A stretch of 39,265 nt of DNA from Bacillota bacterium. GTDB lineage: Bacteria; Bacillota; Clostridia; Tissierellales; Sedimentibacteraceae. The DNA lies in NCBI GenBank assembly GCA_023425285.1, contig JAFACY010000298.1, forward strand, positions 1 through 39,265. Direction: 5' to 3'. Positions 7,783-16,242 of the stretch are shown piece after piece; the stretch's first letter is position 1, and each line of letters begins with the position of its first letter. The notes beneath the pieces were generated by a model, which ran no database searches, was not told the origin of the DNA, and was given only the letters and a program-made list of their open reading frames with translations. Made by a program: the position numbers and the translations under genes.

Positions 7783-9033
7783 TTATTTATGAACTCTTTC
7801 TCTTCTTGCAAGCTTAGTCGGCTCAAGTGCCAGATCATTACCCTGTAATAATCCTGCAACACCTGTAAGCGGATCCTGCTTCTTGCCCTGACATACGTCA
7901 CATGTACATTCCAGATCAGGTATATGCGGTTGAGTATAAGTTGTAATAACACCTTCATAGTTTCTTAAAATAACCTTGTCTGCCGATTGCGACAATACGT
8001 AGTTAGGCATTACCGGAATCTTTCCGCCGCCGCCCGGTGCATCAACAACGAATGTAGGAACTGCATAGCCTGATGTATGACCTCTCAAGCTTTCAATTAT
8101 TTCAATTCCTTTTGCAACAGGTGTTCTGAAATGCTCGATACCAAGTGAAAGGTCACATTGATATATATAGTATGGTCTCACTCTGTTCATTACAAGCTTG
8201 TGAACCAGATCTCTCATAATGTGAGGACAATCGTTAACTCCTCTTAATAAAACTGATTGATTTCCTAATGGTATACCTGCATCGGCAAGCTTTCGGAGTG
8301 CTTCCATTGATTCAGGAGTAAATTCGTTCGGATGATTGAAATGAGTGTTCAACCATATCGGATGATATTTCTTCAGCATATTAACCAAATCATCCGTAAT
8401 TCTCTGAGGTAAAACAACCGGTGTTCTTGAACCCAGACGGATAATTTCCACGTGAGGTATTTCTCTCAATTTTTTGATAATGTATTCTAATTTTTCATCT
8501 GAAACCAGCAGGCAGTCTCCGCCTGATAACAATACGTCTCTGACAACAGGAGTATTTCTTACATATTCTATACACTTATCGATATTGTCCATTGAAACTT
8601 CATCATCACATTGTCCGGCAAATCTTCTTCTTGTACAATGTCTGCAATACATTGAACATTGGTCTGTAATCAGGAACAGAACCCTGTCAGGATATCTGTG
8701 AGTCAATCCTGGTGCAGGTGAGTCTGTATCCTCATGCAGAGGGTCAAGCATATCTGCAGGACTTACATGAGTTTCAACAAATGTAGGCACTGCCTGCATT
8801 CTTATTGGATCTCTCGGATCTTCCTTATCCATGTGAGCTGCATAATATGGAGTGATGCCCATTCTGAATTTTTCAAGAACTTTAGAAATATCTTCTTCTT
8901 CTTGTTTTGTAACATTGATTATTTGTTTGATTTTTTCAACTGAGTCAATTCTGTTTTCAACCTGCCATTTCCAGTCGTCCCATTCCTCGGGTTTAACGTC
9001 CTTCCATAGCTCAATTTCGTTGTAATAAGCCAT
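7783..9033 (-). CDS. kamA: L-lysine 2,3-aminomutase (radical SAM)
   Basis: A 416-residue enzyme that converts L-lysine to L-beta-lysine, the first step of the pathway, using a [4Fe-4S] cluster, SAM and PLP. The radical-SAM motif is C126-x3-C130-x2-C133 (CSMYCRHC). PGGGGK carries K338, which corresponds to the PLP lysine of the Clostridium subterminale enzyme. D294 (QCDLSLG) and D331 (VVDAPGG) match the two aspartates that bind the substrate amino group. C269 and the C-terminal C376, C378, C381 match the structural zinc site. AGGAGG precedes the ATG with good spacing. It follows kdd after 100 bases containing a hairpin, so both are probably on the sigma-54 transcript. Confidence 0.98.
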   Translation of the reverse strand: MAYYNEIELWKDVKPEEWDDWKWQVENRIDSVEKIKQIINVTKQEEEDISKVLEKFRMGITPYYAAHMDKEDPRDPIRMQAVPTFVETHVSPADMLDPLHEDTDSPAPGLTHRYPDRVLFLITDQCSMYCRHCTRRRFAGQCDDEVSMDNIDKCIEYVRNTPVVRDVLLSGGDCLLVSDEKLEYIIKKLREIPHVEIIRLGSRTPVVLPQRITDDLVNMLKKYHPIWLNTHFNHPNEFTPESMEALRKLADAGIPLGNQSVLLRGVNDCPHIMRDLVHKLVMNRVRPYYIYQCDLSLGIEHFRTPVAKGIEIIESLRGHTSGYAVPTFVVDAPGGGGKIPVMPNYVLSQSADKVILRNYEGVITTYTQPHIPDLECTCDVCQGKKQDPLTGVAGLLQGNDLALEPTKLARRERVHK

Positions 9034-9069
9034 TACAATACCTCCTGTATTTGTTTTACATAGAAATTA

Positions 9070-9112
9070 GTCATCCAAAGAGCTTGATTTTAAATTCAAG
9101 CTCTAAGATGAC
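9070..9112 (-). other. Intra-operon hairpin between kdd and kamA
   Basis: Outer 6-base-pair arms GTCATC/GATGAC and inner 8-base-pair arms GAGCTTGA/TCAAGCTC are separated by a small internal loop. No T run follows on the minus strand, so full termination is unlikely. It may stabilise the 3' end of kdd mRNA or set the kdd to kamA ratio. Confidence 0.55.
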
Positions 9113-9133
9113 CTTTCATTATCAGTTATTATT

Positions 9134-10174
9134 TTATGCGTATAATTTCGTATAAAGATCTCTTAACTCTTTGCTTTCTCTCATTATCTGAATAGATGTA
9201 TCTGCGTGACCTTTTGTATAACCGTTTCCGATTATCATGTTAACGTCCTTGCCAACACCCTCAGCTCCTAATGCAGCTTTTGTAAAGCTTGTTGCCATAC
9301 TGAAGAAGTAAACTGTTCCGTCGTCTTTTGTTGCAAGTATTGCCGACATTTCACAGTTTGGTCTTGATACGCAGCTGATTACCAGATCACATAATTTGCC
9401 GTCAGTTGCTTCCATAACCTTTTCGTATACTTCAATTGCATTTGTAGCATCGCCTGCGATACAAACATCCGCTAATCCAAGCTCCTTAACAGTTGCCAAT
9501 GAAGCTTCCCTGTGTGCCCAGCAAATAACCTTTCCTGTCGGACCGGCTTTTTTCTTAGCTTCATACAGACAAAGAAGTCCTGATTTTCCGGCTCCGCCAA
9601 GTACCAATACAGTGTCTCCCTCTTTAACTAATTTAATAGTCTGTGCAGGAGCTCCTGCTACGTCAAGCACTGACAATGCAAGATTTTCAGGTATATCTGA
9701 AGGAAGTTTTGCATAAATACCGCTTTCAAATAATATTGCTTTACCTTTAATATCTACCTGATCGATGTCTTTTCTTACTGTTAATATTTCCTCAATTACA
9801 AGCGGTGTTAAAGATAAAGAGACCAATGTAGCAATTTTATCTCCAACCTTTAAATCTGTTTTTCCTTCCAAAGCAGGTCCTACTTGCTCAACTGTTCCTA
9901 TAAGCATACCGCCTGAACCTGTTACCGGGTTTTGATGCTTTCCTCTTTCAGCAACTATACCCTTCATAATTTCTTTGATTTTTTCTACATCGCCGCCTGC
10001 CTGGTCACTGATTTGTGTAAAGCTTGCAGAGTCTACGTTTAAAGTCTGTACATTTATTAAAACTTCATTGTCGTAAATCTCCATTGTGTTATCAACTTTA
10101 AGTGCAGGCTGTGGCAACACACCTCGTGGTTCTATTACTCTGTGTGTTCCGTATGGATTTCCTTTTTTAAACAT
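9134..10174 (-). CDS. kdd: L-erythro-3,5-diaminohexanoate dehydrogenase
   Basis: A 346-residue NAD(P)-dependent oxidoreductase with a Rossmann dinucleotide motif, VLVLGGAGKSG (189-199), and an N-terminal domain starting MFKKGNPYGTHRVIEPRGVL, typical of Kdd. It oxidatively deaminates 3,5-diaminohexanoate to 3-keto-5-aminohexanoate in lysine fermentation. The fold is distantly related to medium-chain alcohol dehydrogenases but the GDKIATL region lacks their zinc ligands. It is the first gene of the lysine operon; AGGAGG lies four bases before the ATG, and a sigma-54 -24/-12 element ends 60 bases upstream. In other lysine fermenters kce and kal sit near kdd; here they do not. Confidence 0.95.
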   Translation of the reverse strand: MFKKGNPYGTHRVIEPRGVLPQPALKVDNTMEIYDNEVLINVQTLNVDSASFTQISDQAGGDVEKIKEIMKGIVAERGKHQNPVTGSGGMLIGTVEQVGPALEGKTDLKVGDKIATLVSLSLTPLVIEEILTVRKDIDQVDIKGKAILFESGIYAKLPSDIPENLALSVLDVAGAPAQTIKLVKEGDTVLVLGGAGKSGLLCLYEAKKKAGPTGKVICWAHREASLATVKELGLADVCIAGDATNAIEVYEKVMEATDGKLCDLVISCVSRPNCEMSAILATKDDGTVYFFSMATSFTKAALGAEGVGKDVNMIIGNGYTKGHADTSIQIMRESKELRDLYTKLYA

Positions 10175-10233
10175 GGTACCTCCTGATTACTTTTATTAAA
10201 TAGGGTTTTTGGGGTTTATTCAATCATATATAA

Positions 10234-10250
10234 TGCAATTATTATGCCAA
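10234..10250 (-). promoter_or_regulatory. Sigma-54 promoter of the kdd-kam operon
   Basis: On the minus strand the sequence TTGGCATAATAATTGCA has the invariant GG and GC dinucleotides exactly ten bases apart, as required for -24/-12 promoters (consensus TGGCAC-N5-TTGCW). The predicted start of transcription is near 10222, about 50 bases before the kdd ATG. A near-identical element precedes the thiolase gene. The adjacent PAS-AAA-Fis protein is the likely activator. A short imperfect palindrome at 10322-10335 is a possible activator site, but this is weak. Confidence 0.85.
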
Positions 10251-10343
10251 TTATGCAACAACAATATAATGGCTGTTTTTCAATAATCTTGTCATTTTAT
10301 TAAATACATCGATTGTCAAGTGCCGAAAATTCAGCTTTTTATA

Positions 10344-10372
10344 TTGCTCTATAATCTCTTTTCTGCTATAAT
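10344..10372 (+). promoter_or_regulatory. Sigma-A type promoter for murI
   Basis: TTGCTC (10344-10349) and TATAAT (10367-10372) are 17 bases apart and about 100 bases before murI. Together with the divergent kdd promoter this accounts for the 299-base intergenic region. Confidence 0.6.
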
Positions 10373-10473
10373 ACTACTATTATAACATTTAACATTAATT
10401 ATTTTAACACATAATATAAGATTGAATTCAAGAAATCTAAAAAATAATTTTAGAATTAATAAGGGGCAAATTA

Positions 10474-11280
10474 ATGGATAACAGACCTATAGGAATTTTT
10501 GATTCAGGAGTTGGCGGACTCACGGTAATGAGAGAGGTTATGGAGCAGCTGCCATACGAAAATATAATATATTTGGGAGATACGGCAAGGATACCATACG
10601 GCTCCAAGTCTGATCAGACAATAAAAAAATATGCAAATCAATGCTCGGCATTTTTAATGAGCAAGGATGTAAAAACAATAGTTATCGCATGCAACACCGC
10701 AAGCTCAATTGCGTTGGAGCATGTACAAAGTAACTTTGATTTACCTGTATTGGGAGTTATAGATCCCGGAGCAAGAAGTGCTGCCCAGGCAACGGAAAAT
10801 AAAAAAATCGGAGTAATCGGAACAATTGCGACAATTAACAGCAATGCATACCAGCAAAAAATTATGGAGTATCTTCATGATGCAGAGGTAATAGGTATTC
10901 CATGCCCTCTTTTTGTACCCATTGTTGAAGAAGGATGGGAATATTCAAACATTGCAGAGCTTACTGCTGAAAAATATCTGGATGAGTTGATTGAGCATGA
11001 GGTGGATACTTTGGTGCTGGGATGTACACACTATCCCATACTTCGATACACCATAAGAAAGGTTGTGGGTCAAAATGTAAAATTGGTAAACCCCGCCTTT
11101 GAAACGGCAAGAGATTTGAAAAGATTATTGGAAGAAAACAACATGTTAAACGAAAATCTCGGCAAGGCAAGATATGAATACTATGCCAGCGATGCGCCGG
11201 AGCGTCTGAGAAGGATAGGAGGCAATTTCTTGAAAAAGGAAATTGACAACTTATATGAAATTGCAATAGATAAACTTTAA
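10474..11280 (+). CDS. murI: Glutamate racemase
   Basis: A 268-residue cofactor-independent racemase that supplies D-glutamate for peptidoglycan. Both catalytic cysteines are present: C73 in IACNTASS and C184 in VLGCTHYP. The N-terminal GIFDSGVGGLTV and GDTARIPYGSKS motifs are diagnostic for the family and its usual length. AAGGGG lies 8-9 bases before the ATG. The DUF1934 gene follows after 14 bases, a pairing seen in other Firmicutes. Divergent from kdd with its own sigma-A type promoter. Confidence 0.97.
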   Translation: MDNRPIGIFDSGVGGLTVMREVMEQLPYENIIYLGDTARIPYGSKSDQTIKKYANQCSAFLMSKDVKTIVIACNTASSIALEHVQSNFDLPVLGVIDPGARSAAQATENKKIGVIGTIATINSNAYQQKIMEYLHDAEVIGIPCPLFVPIVEEGWEYSNIAELTAEKYLDELIEHEVDTLVLGCTHYPILRYTIRKVVGQNVKLVNPAFETARDLKRLLEENNMLNENLGKARYEYYASDAPERLRRIGGNFLKKEIDNLYEIAIDKL

Positions 11281-11294
11281 CAGGGAGACTGATT

Positions 11295-11714
11295 TTGAAT
11301 AAAGCAAAGGTAAAAATTACAACCACTCAAGTGATAGATGAAGCAGGAAACGAAGATAAAATAGAGCTGTTGACCGAGGCATCAAGGGAATTTAACGGAG
11401 ATTGCTTCGTATTGGATTATGACGAAAGCGAACTTACGCAAAGTGAAAAAAATAAAACGCGATTAAGAATTTATAAAGATAAATTGATCATGATAAAAAT
11501 GGGGGAATTCTCCACTAAGATGGAGTTTGAAAAAGACAAAAGCTCTGCCAACATGTATACAACACCATATGGAAACTTTGATGTGAGCTTTAAAACTATT
11601 ATGTATGATTATTCTCTCGATGAGCTTGGAAACGGTTCTGTATATATTGAATATAAAATTATTTTCAGCGGATCAGAAGAAACAACTAATAAGATAGTTA
11701 TTGATATTAATTAG
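11295..11714 (+). CDS. DUF1934 (YwiB-like) beta-barrel protein
   Basis: A 139-residue protein with a TTG start; GGGAG nine bases upstream supports it and no ATG is available near the N-terminus. The sequence shows the alternating strands of the calycin-like DUF1934 family (for example IYKDKLIMIKMGEF and SVYIEYKIIFSG). Members are small cytoplasmic proteins of unknown function usually found beside murI or argS. It sits 14 bases after murI, so the two are probably cotranscribed. Confidence 0.85.
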   Translation: MNKAKVKITTTQVIDEAGNEDKIELLTEASREFNGDCFVLDYDESELTQSEKNKTRLRIYKDKLIMIKMGEFSTKMEFEKDKSSANMYTTPYGNFDVSFKTIMYDYSLDELGNGSVYIEYKIIFSGSEETTNKIVIDIN

Positions 11715-11804
11715 ACAAACTTTTATGGTTTTTTATAAACACGAACATTGTTGCCGATTTTTCAGCATGTTATGCCCAATATTAGGCACTGACAAGGAGA
11801 GCTT

Positions 11805-13205
11805 ATGGAAATAAAATATTTTGAGGCCTTAATACAAGCTATAGACATTATTAATGACGGAATTCACATAGTTGATGCAAGCGGTAAAATAGTTTATTAT
11901 AATGTTTCAGCCAAGCATCTGGATGAAATTGATGTAGATAAAGCCATAGGCAGACATATACTGGAGGTTTATCCGTCGCTGACTTTTGAGACAAGTACTT
12001 TGTTAAGAGTTTTACGAACAGGCAAGCCTATTTATAATGTTGAACAAAATTTTATAAATTACAAGGGTGACAAAATATCCACTTTAAACTCAACCATTCC
12101 GATTTTCTATAACAATAAGGTTGTAGGAGCTTTGGAAGTGTCAAGAAACATTACTAAGGTAAGAGAGTTATCAGAAAAAATTGTTTCCCTGCAAAATGAG
12201 TTGTATGAAAAAAGTGAAAATCACGGAAAGGTTTCTAAACCATCCGCAAACTATACCTTCTTAGATATAATAGGTCACAATAAAGAGATGCAAAAGCTTA
12301 AGGCATTGGGGCTGAAGGCTGCAATTTCAGATTCTCCCGTTATGGTAGCAGGAAGCACCGGTACGGGCAAGGAGCTTTTCGTACAGTCAATTCATAATTC
12401 CGGCAACAGAAAGTACAAGCCCTTCATAGCCCAGAACTGTGCGGCTCTGCCTGCAAATCTTCTGGAAAGCATCTTATTTGGTTCTGTAAAGGGAAGTTTT
12501 ACGGGAGCTGAAAACAGACCCGGACTGTTTGAGCTTGCAAATGGAGGAACTCTATTTTTAGATGAAATTAATTCCATGCCACTGGAGCTTCAGACTAAGC
12601 TACTCCGAGTTATACAGGACGGAAGAGTCAGAAGAGTTGGTTCAAGCAACACCATAGATGTGGATGTAAGAATTATATCTGCCATAAATACCGACATAAA
12701 TAAAGTAATTGAAACTAAACAGCTACGACAGGACTTGTTTTTCAGATTGAATGTTATAACACTGGTTATACCCGAATTATCCAAAAGAAAGGAAGATATA
12801 CCGGGACTGGCAGATCATTTTATAAAGAAATACAACGAAAAATGCAATAAATTCTTCAGAGGAATTTCCAAGGAGGTGCTGGATATATTTTTAGACTACA
12901 GCTGGCCCGGAAATGTCAGAGAGCTTGAGCACGCCATAGAAAGTGCCATTTCACTGTATGACGGCGAAATAATCAGAGAAGAGCACCTTCCATTCCAGTT
13001 TAAAAATTATCAGTCTGACAGCAGCTACATCTCTGACACAAGTGCAATACAGCCTTTGAGTCAGGCGGTCGAAAAAGTTGAAAGAGACATCATCATATCA
13101 GCATTGGATCAGACAGACTACAATATATCCAAGGCAGCAAAGCTGATCAACGTACCGAGACAAACACTTCAATATAAAATCAAAAAATTAGATATACCAT
13201 CGTGA
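11805..13205 (+). CDS. Sigma-54-dependent activator (PAS-AAA+-Fis), likely lysine regulator
   Basis: A 466-residue enhancer-binding protein. An N-terminal PAS domain (about 8-118, with VDASGKIVYYN) senses a signal. The AAA+ domain has Walker A GSTGTGKE (183-190), the sigma-54 contact loop GSFTGA (230-235, Ser in place of the usual Ala) and Walker B GGTLFLDE (247-254). A Fis-type helix-turn-helix occupies about 438-463. There is no receiver domain, so control is probably by a small ligand bound to the PAS domain. It lies between the two sigma-54 promoters of the window (kdd operon and thiolase), so I infer that it activates lysine fermentation genes. AAGGAG precedes the ATG. The gene ends in a palindromic terminator shared with spoIIR. 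Confidence 0.93.
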   Translation: MEIKYFEALIQAIDIINDGIHIVDASGKIVYYNVSAKHLDEIDVDKAIGRHILEVYPSLTFETSTLLRVLRTGKPIYNVEQNFINYKGDKISTLNSTIPIFYNNKVVGALEVSRNITKVRELSEKIVSLQNELYEKSENHGKVSKPSANYTFLDIIGHNKEMQKLKALGLKAAISDSPVMVAGSTGTGKELFVQSIHNSGNRKYKPFIAQNCAALPANLLESILFGSVKGSFTGAENRPGLFELANGGTLFLDEINSMPLELQTKLLRVIQDGRVRRVGSSNTIDVDVRIISAINTDINKVIETKQLRQDLFFRLNVITLVIPELSKRKEDIPGLADHFIKKYNEKCNKFFRGISKEVLDIFLDYSWPGNVRELEHAIESAISLYDGEIIREEHLPFQFKNYQSDSSYISDTSAIQPLSQAVEKVERDIIISALDQTDYNISKAAKLINVPRQTLQYKIKKLDIPS

Positions 13206-13255
13206 AAACAGTCAGAGGGGACGGTTCTTGATGAACGCGTCCCCTCTGACTGTTT
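13206..13255. terminator. Bidirectional REP-like terminator
   Basis: Two perfect 18-base arms (13206-13223 and 13238-13255) flank a 14-base centre that can itself pair (GTTC with GAAC). It starts one base past the TGA end of the activator gene and includes two bases of the spoIIR stop codon, so it serves both convergent genes. The GGGGACG/CGTCCCC core resembles REP-type palindromes found in many Clostridia. Confidence 0.85.
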
Positions 13256-13952
13256 AATCCTTTGCTTTCACGTAGGTCTTTGTTTTGTCGGTAGAATTTA
13301 TTCCTGTGTTTTCAACTTTGCCCTTTTCTATGAATTCAAATATTTTTGATTTTAATTTTATGTCCTTCAGTCCTCTTTTTGTTTTTATTGCATCTATTTC
13401 TTCGGCAGTCAGAACCTCCTGAAGCTTTTTTTCTGTTTCTATGTCAAATGACGGTTCTGAATTCTTATCCTTTCCGAAATCAACAAAGCACAGCGGTGGA
13501 AACATAACACACCACCAATTGTTGCCCTCTGCCTCACCTATTTCAATTCTCACCGCATCGTAATAGCCTTCCGGCAATACTATATCGTCATACATTTTAC
13601 GCGGAAACTTGAAATTGCCGTAATACACGTCGACGTGGTAATCATATCCCTCATCATTTATAATTTCTTCCGCTTCAGTTTGTATATCATTTATTTTGCT
13701 GATAATTACATCCTCACTTTCATACTTGGAAGAAATATTTTCAAATTCATTATTGAATTTATTTATTATTCCATTCCTCACCTTGTATTTAAGCTGCTGA
13801 TCGTAAACAGTATCCGAATTTGCAATTACATGAAGTCTTATAACCTTGTCATTTATTTTCGCCATACCCGTGTATGCCTCAACTGTATATGCAATTGTCA
13901 TTGAAATAGCAACAAATATAGCTGCTATCACTATTTTTCTTTTATAATTCAT
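13254..13952 (-). CDS. spoIIR: Stage II sporulation protein R
   Basis: A 232-residue exported signalling protein. A short basic start and hydrophobic segment (about 7-27) direct secretion. The diagnostic motif IRLHVIANSDTVYDQQLKYK follows at about 38-57, with the WWCVMFPPLCF motif further on. In known spore formers it is made in the forespore under sigma-F and triggers SpoIIGA to process pro-sigma-E in the mother cell. AAGGAGG precedes the ATG. It begins only 10 bases after the gerKC stop, so readthrough from the germination operon is likely, an unusual arrangement because ger operons are usually sigma-G controlled. Confidence 0.93.
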   Translation of the reverse strand: MNYKRKIVIAAIFVAISMTIAYTVEAYTGMAKINDKVIRLHVIANSDTVYDQQLKYKVRNGIINKFNNEFENISSKYESEDVIISKINDIQTEAEEIINDEGYDYHVDVYYGNFKFPRKMYDDIVLPEGYYDAVRIEIGEAEGNNWWCVMFPPLCFVDFGKDKNSEPSFDIETEKKLQEVLTAEEIDAIKTKRGLKDIKLKSKIFEFIEKGKVENTGINSTDKTKTYVKAKD

Positions 13953-13962
13953 ATGTCCTCCT

Positions 13963-15063
13963 TTATTTTACTAAGCCGGTACTTTTAATAATCATGTCTA
14001 AATGTATGTTTATATCTGCCGCCTCAAATACTTCGTCATATTTGTCAGCAATTTTTTCATAGTCCTGCTTATGATACTTATATAAATCCTCCTTGATTTT
14101 CAGCAAATCCGCTCTGTAGGAATTTTGCAGCTTATCCAAGGTTTTTTCTGAGACCCTCAGAACACTTTTTATGGCTTCCTCCTTGATTTTGTTTAAATAG
14201 CTCTGATCTTCAAGCTTATTGCTTCCTATAATGAACGAATCTATGTAGCTGTGCAGCGTAACATAATAGTCAACCTTCAGCTTTTCATTGTTTAAATCCA
14301 TTTTCTTTGTCATCGTTATATCAACTGCACCTAATGAAACATTGGTATCTTCTACAACAATATTGACATTTCTGATTGCAGCTTTGCCCGGATTCAATAA
14401 AACCATAATGGAGGAAACCTCCTCCGGTTCTAAAAAACCCACCAATTCATATTCCTTAAAAACCCCCGCTCTTTCAATTTTCAGGCTTTTATCATTTATT
14501 TCCACAACAGGCACCATTGCATTACCTGTCTTGCCGAGATCCAGGATTGCCTCATCAAACGTGTAAATATTTTGGTAGCTTTCTCTCTTAAGCTTAATGA
14601 GCATTTCGCTCAGATATCTTCCCACAATTGGATTGTGTGGTATTTCGGTATTGATGATATCCTGCGCTTTCCCCTTTGCTACACATATTTTAACTCTCCT
14701 GTTCATCTGAGGAGATCTCTGTATTTCATCAAATATTCTTTTAACCGTTTCCGTATCTCTCGCCAAATCTTCTCCGAGTATAATTACCTGCATCAGCCTG
14801 TCGGAAATGACCTTTTCCGAATGAAGATAGCTTGTGGCATAAAAGTCGGCAAAATTAATGCAATCCTTCGTGTACACCAGCCTCTGCTCTTCGCTTCCCT
14901 CGTTTATTTTCGGGATTTCAGAGGTAAAGGTCAGATTCTTGGCATTCTTATCGATTCCCACAGCAAATATGTACTCTCTTTTATTTATTTCAACGCTGTC
15001 CCAGCAGCCTGTCAGAACTATTGATGTTAAAATTATTATGATTAAAATCTTTATATTTTTCAT
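13963..15063 (-). CDS. gerKC: Spore germination lipoprotein, Ger(x)C family
   Basis: I start the protein at the ATG at 15063, which has AGAGG six bases upstream; an in-frame TTG eight codons earlier is a poorer choice. This gives 366 residues with a lipoprotein signal ending in LTGC (Cys20), followed by WDSVEINKREYIFAVGIDK, diagnostic for GerAC/GerKC proteins. The C subunit is the lipid-anchored part of the germinant receptor in the spore inner membrane and is needed for nutrient triggered germination. Last of the three receptor genes, 90 bases after gerKB, with a palindromic element in that gap. Which germinant is sensed cannot be told from the sequence. Confidence 0.92.
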   Translation of the reverse strand: MKNIKILIIIILTSIVLTGCWDSVEINKREYIFAVGIDKNAKNLTFTSEIPKINEGSEEQRLVYTKDCINFADFYATSYLHSEKVISDRLMQVIILGEDLARDTETVKRIFDEIQRSPQMNRRVKICVAKGKAQDIINTEIPHNPIVGRYLSEMLIKLKRESYQNIYTFDEAILDLGKTGNAMVPVVEINDKSLKIERAGVFKEYELVGFLEPEEVSSIMVLLNPGKAAIRNVNIVVEDTNVSLGAVDITMTKKMDLNNEKLKVDYYVTLHSYIDSFIIGSNKLEDQSYLNKIKEEAIKSVLRVSEKTLDKLQNSYRADLLKIKEDLYKYHKQDYEKIADKYDEVFEAADINIHLDMIIKSTGLVK

Positions 15064-15097
15064 TTGTACCTCTATGAATAATGACAACCTCAGTTCG

Positions 15098-15136
15098 TGT
15101 CATCCTGAGCGGCGGGCTAACGCCCTCTGAATGACA
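15098..15136. repeat. GTCATCCTGAG-type palindromic repeat
   Basis: TGTCAT at 15098-15103 pairs with ATGACA at 15131-15136, and an inner GGGC/GCCC stem closes a TAAC loop. It fills the gerKB-gerKC gap. The GTCATCCTGAG phrase recurs in reverse orientation near 22413-22425. Such elements are common short dispersed repeats in bacteria; no T run follows, so termination is unlikely. Confidence 0.5.
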
Positions 15137-15153
15137 TAAAACACTCAATATCA

Positions 15154-16242
15154 TTAATTATTCTTTGCTTTTTTAAATTTTGGTTCAACTAAAGCAGCTA
15201 TCAGCGGAATCATCAGGTTTAATCCGCTGAGAATGATTATAGGCCATTGTATGTACGGAAACATCATGTACATTCCCGGCAGCACCGCCGCCATAAAATA
15301 TAAAATCGGAATCTGCATATAAATAAAAAATCCGTTTTCTCTTGTTTTGAAGGTTTCCTGCATGGCTGTATTTGTAAAATAAGCAATAACACATATGCAG
15401 GAAAATGTAACTATAATCTGAAAGCATAAACCTACTATTTCGGTGCTTTCAAAGAAAAATCCGGGTATGTTCACATACTTCATAACAGAAATGAAGGGCC
15501 ATACCAAATGTACCGATTCCTTTATACCAAACTTGACAATTATCATCAGATAGCATGCCACATACAGGATGGTGCTGAACAAAATAAATTTTTTATTTAT
15601 TTCTCTGTTGTTTTCCTGTACAGTTACTTTGCTGTTAGAAAACAACAATATTGTAAAGCCGAAAAATCCAAGTATTGCCGCAGGTACCGATTTTAAAACA
15701 CCTGTTACATCAGCCGGATATATGGGGAAAACATTTGAATAATCGGCATAATACGTCGAAAATATCATGATTAAAATATACGGTATAAAGGCAATTAATA
15801 CTGTTATGGCACTGATGTTTGCAATTGTTTTTATTCCCTTTTTAGTGGCATAGCTTGCTGTCAGCAATATTATAATAATTATTGACCCTAAGGGAGTGCG
15901 AAACAGCATCATCAATTTTATCTGCTCTGCAAAATCCTTCATCAATATACTGTTTGCGGTTAAAAGCATGACTATGTAATAAATTCCTATTACCCTTGAT
16001 ATTATCTTAGGAAATATTTTATTTGATATGCTTAAAAAAGAATCCTCTTTATATTTAAGCAGCAGCTTGTTAATGGGTTTCAATGATAAATACAGTACCG
16101 CAGCGGCAATTATTATTGTCATCCATCCGACAGGCCCGTCTATTTCTGAAAGCAGAACAGGCATGAGTATAGATTGGAATGCAAATGAAACTAATATTAA
16201 AATTGATAAATTTTGATATGGTGTAATGTCTTCATTAAACAT
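15154..16242 (-). CDS. gerKB: Spore germination permease, GerAB/GerKB family
   Basis: A 362-residue integral membrane protein with about ten helices, of the amino acid-polyamine-organocation transporter fold used by germinant receptor B subunits. It begins MFNEDITPYQNLSILILVSF, with the family's typical ITPYQ start. The B subunit is thought to bind the germinant. The ATG directly abuts the gerKA stop (TAA-ATG), so translation is coupled. Length matches the family (~365). Confidence 0.92.
   Translation of the reverse strand: MFNEDITPYQNLSILILVSFAFQSILMPVLLSEIDGPVGWMTIIIAAAVLYLSLKPINKLLLKYKEDSFLSISNKIFPKIISRVIGIYYIVMLLTANSILMKDFAEQIKLMMLFRTPLGSIIIIILLTASYATKKGIKTIANISAITVLIAFIPYILIMIFSTYYADYSNVFPIYPADVTGVLKSVPAAILGFFGFTILLFSNSKVTVQENNREINKKFILFSTILYVACYLMIIVKFGIKESVHLVWPFISVMKYVNIPGFFFESTEIVGLCFQIIVTFSCICVIAYFTNTAMQETFKTRENGFFIYMQIPILYFMAAVLPGMYMMFPYIQWPIIILSGLNLMIPLIAALVEPKFKKAKNN

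Noticed and set aside
10322..10335. GCCGAAAATTCAGC palindrome as the sigma-54 activator site
   Set aside because: Its position is suitable, but no similar sequence appears upstream of the thiolase promoter, so it is mentioned only as weak.
10175..10473. Possible lysine riboswitch or T-box upstream of kdd
   Set aside because: The 299 bases are AT-rich with a sigma-54 and a sigma-A promoter. There is no long leader after the predicted kdd start and no T-box or L-box consensus.
14572..15024. 150-codon open frame on the plus strand opposite gerKC
   Set aside because: It is antisense to a clear Ger(x)C gene, has no ribosome binding site and no recognisable protein features. The same holds for the other long antisense frames, for example 174-533, 2814-3188 and 34020-34394.
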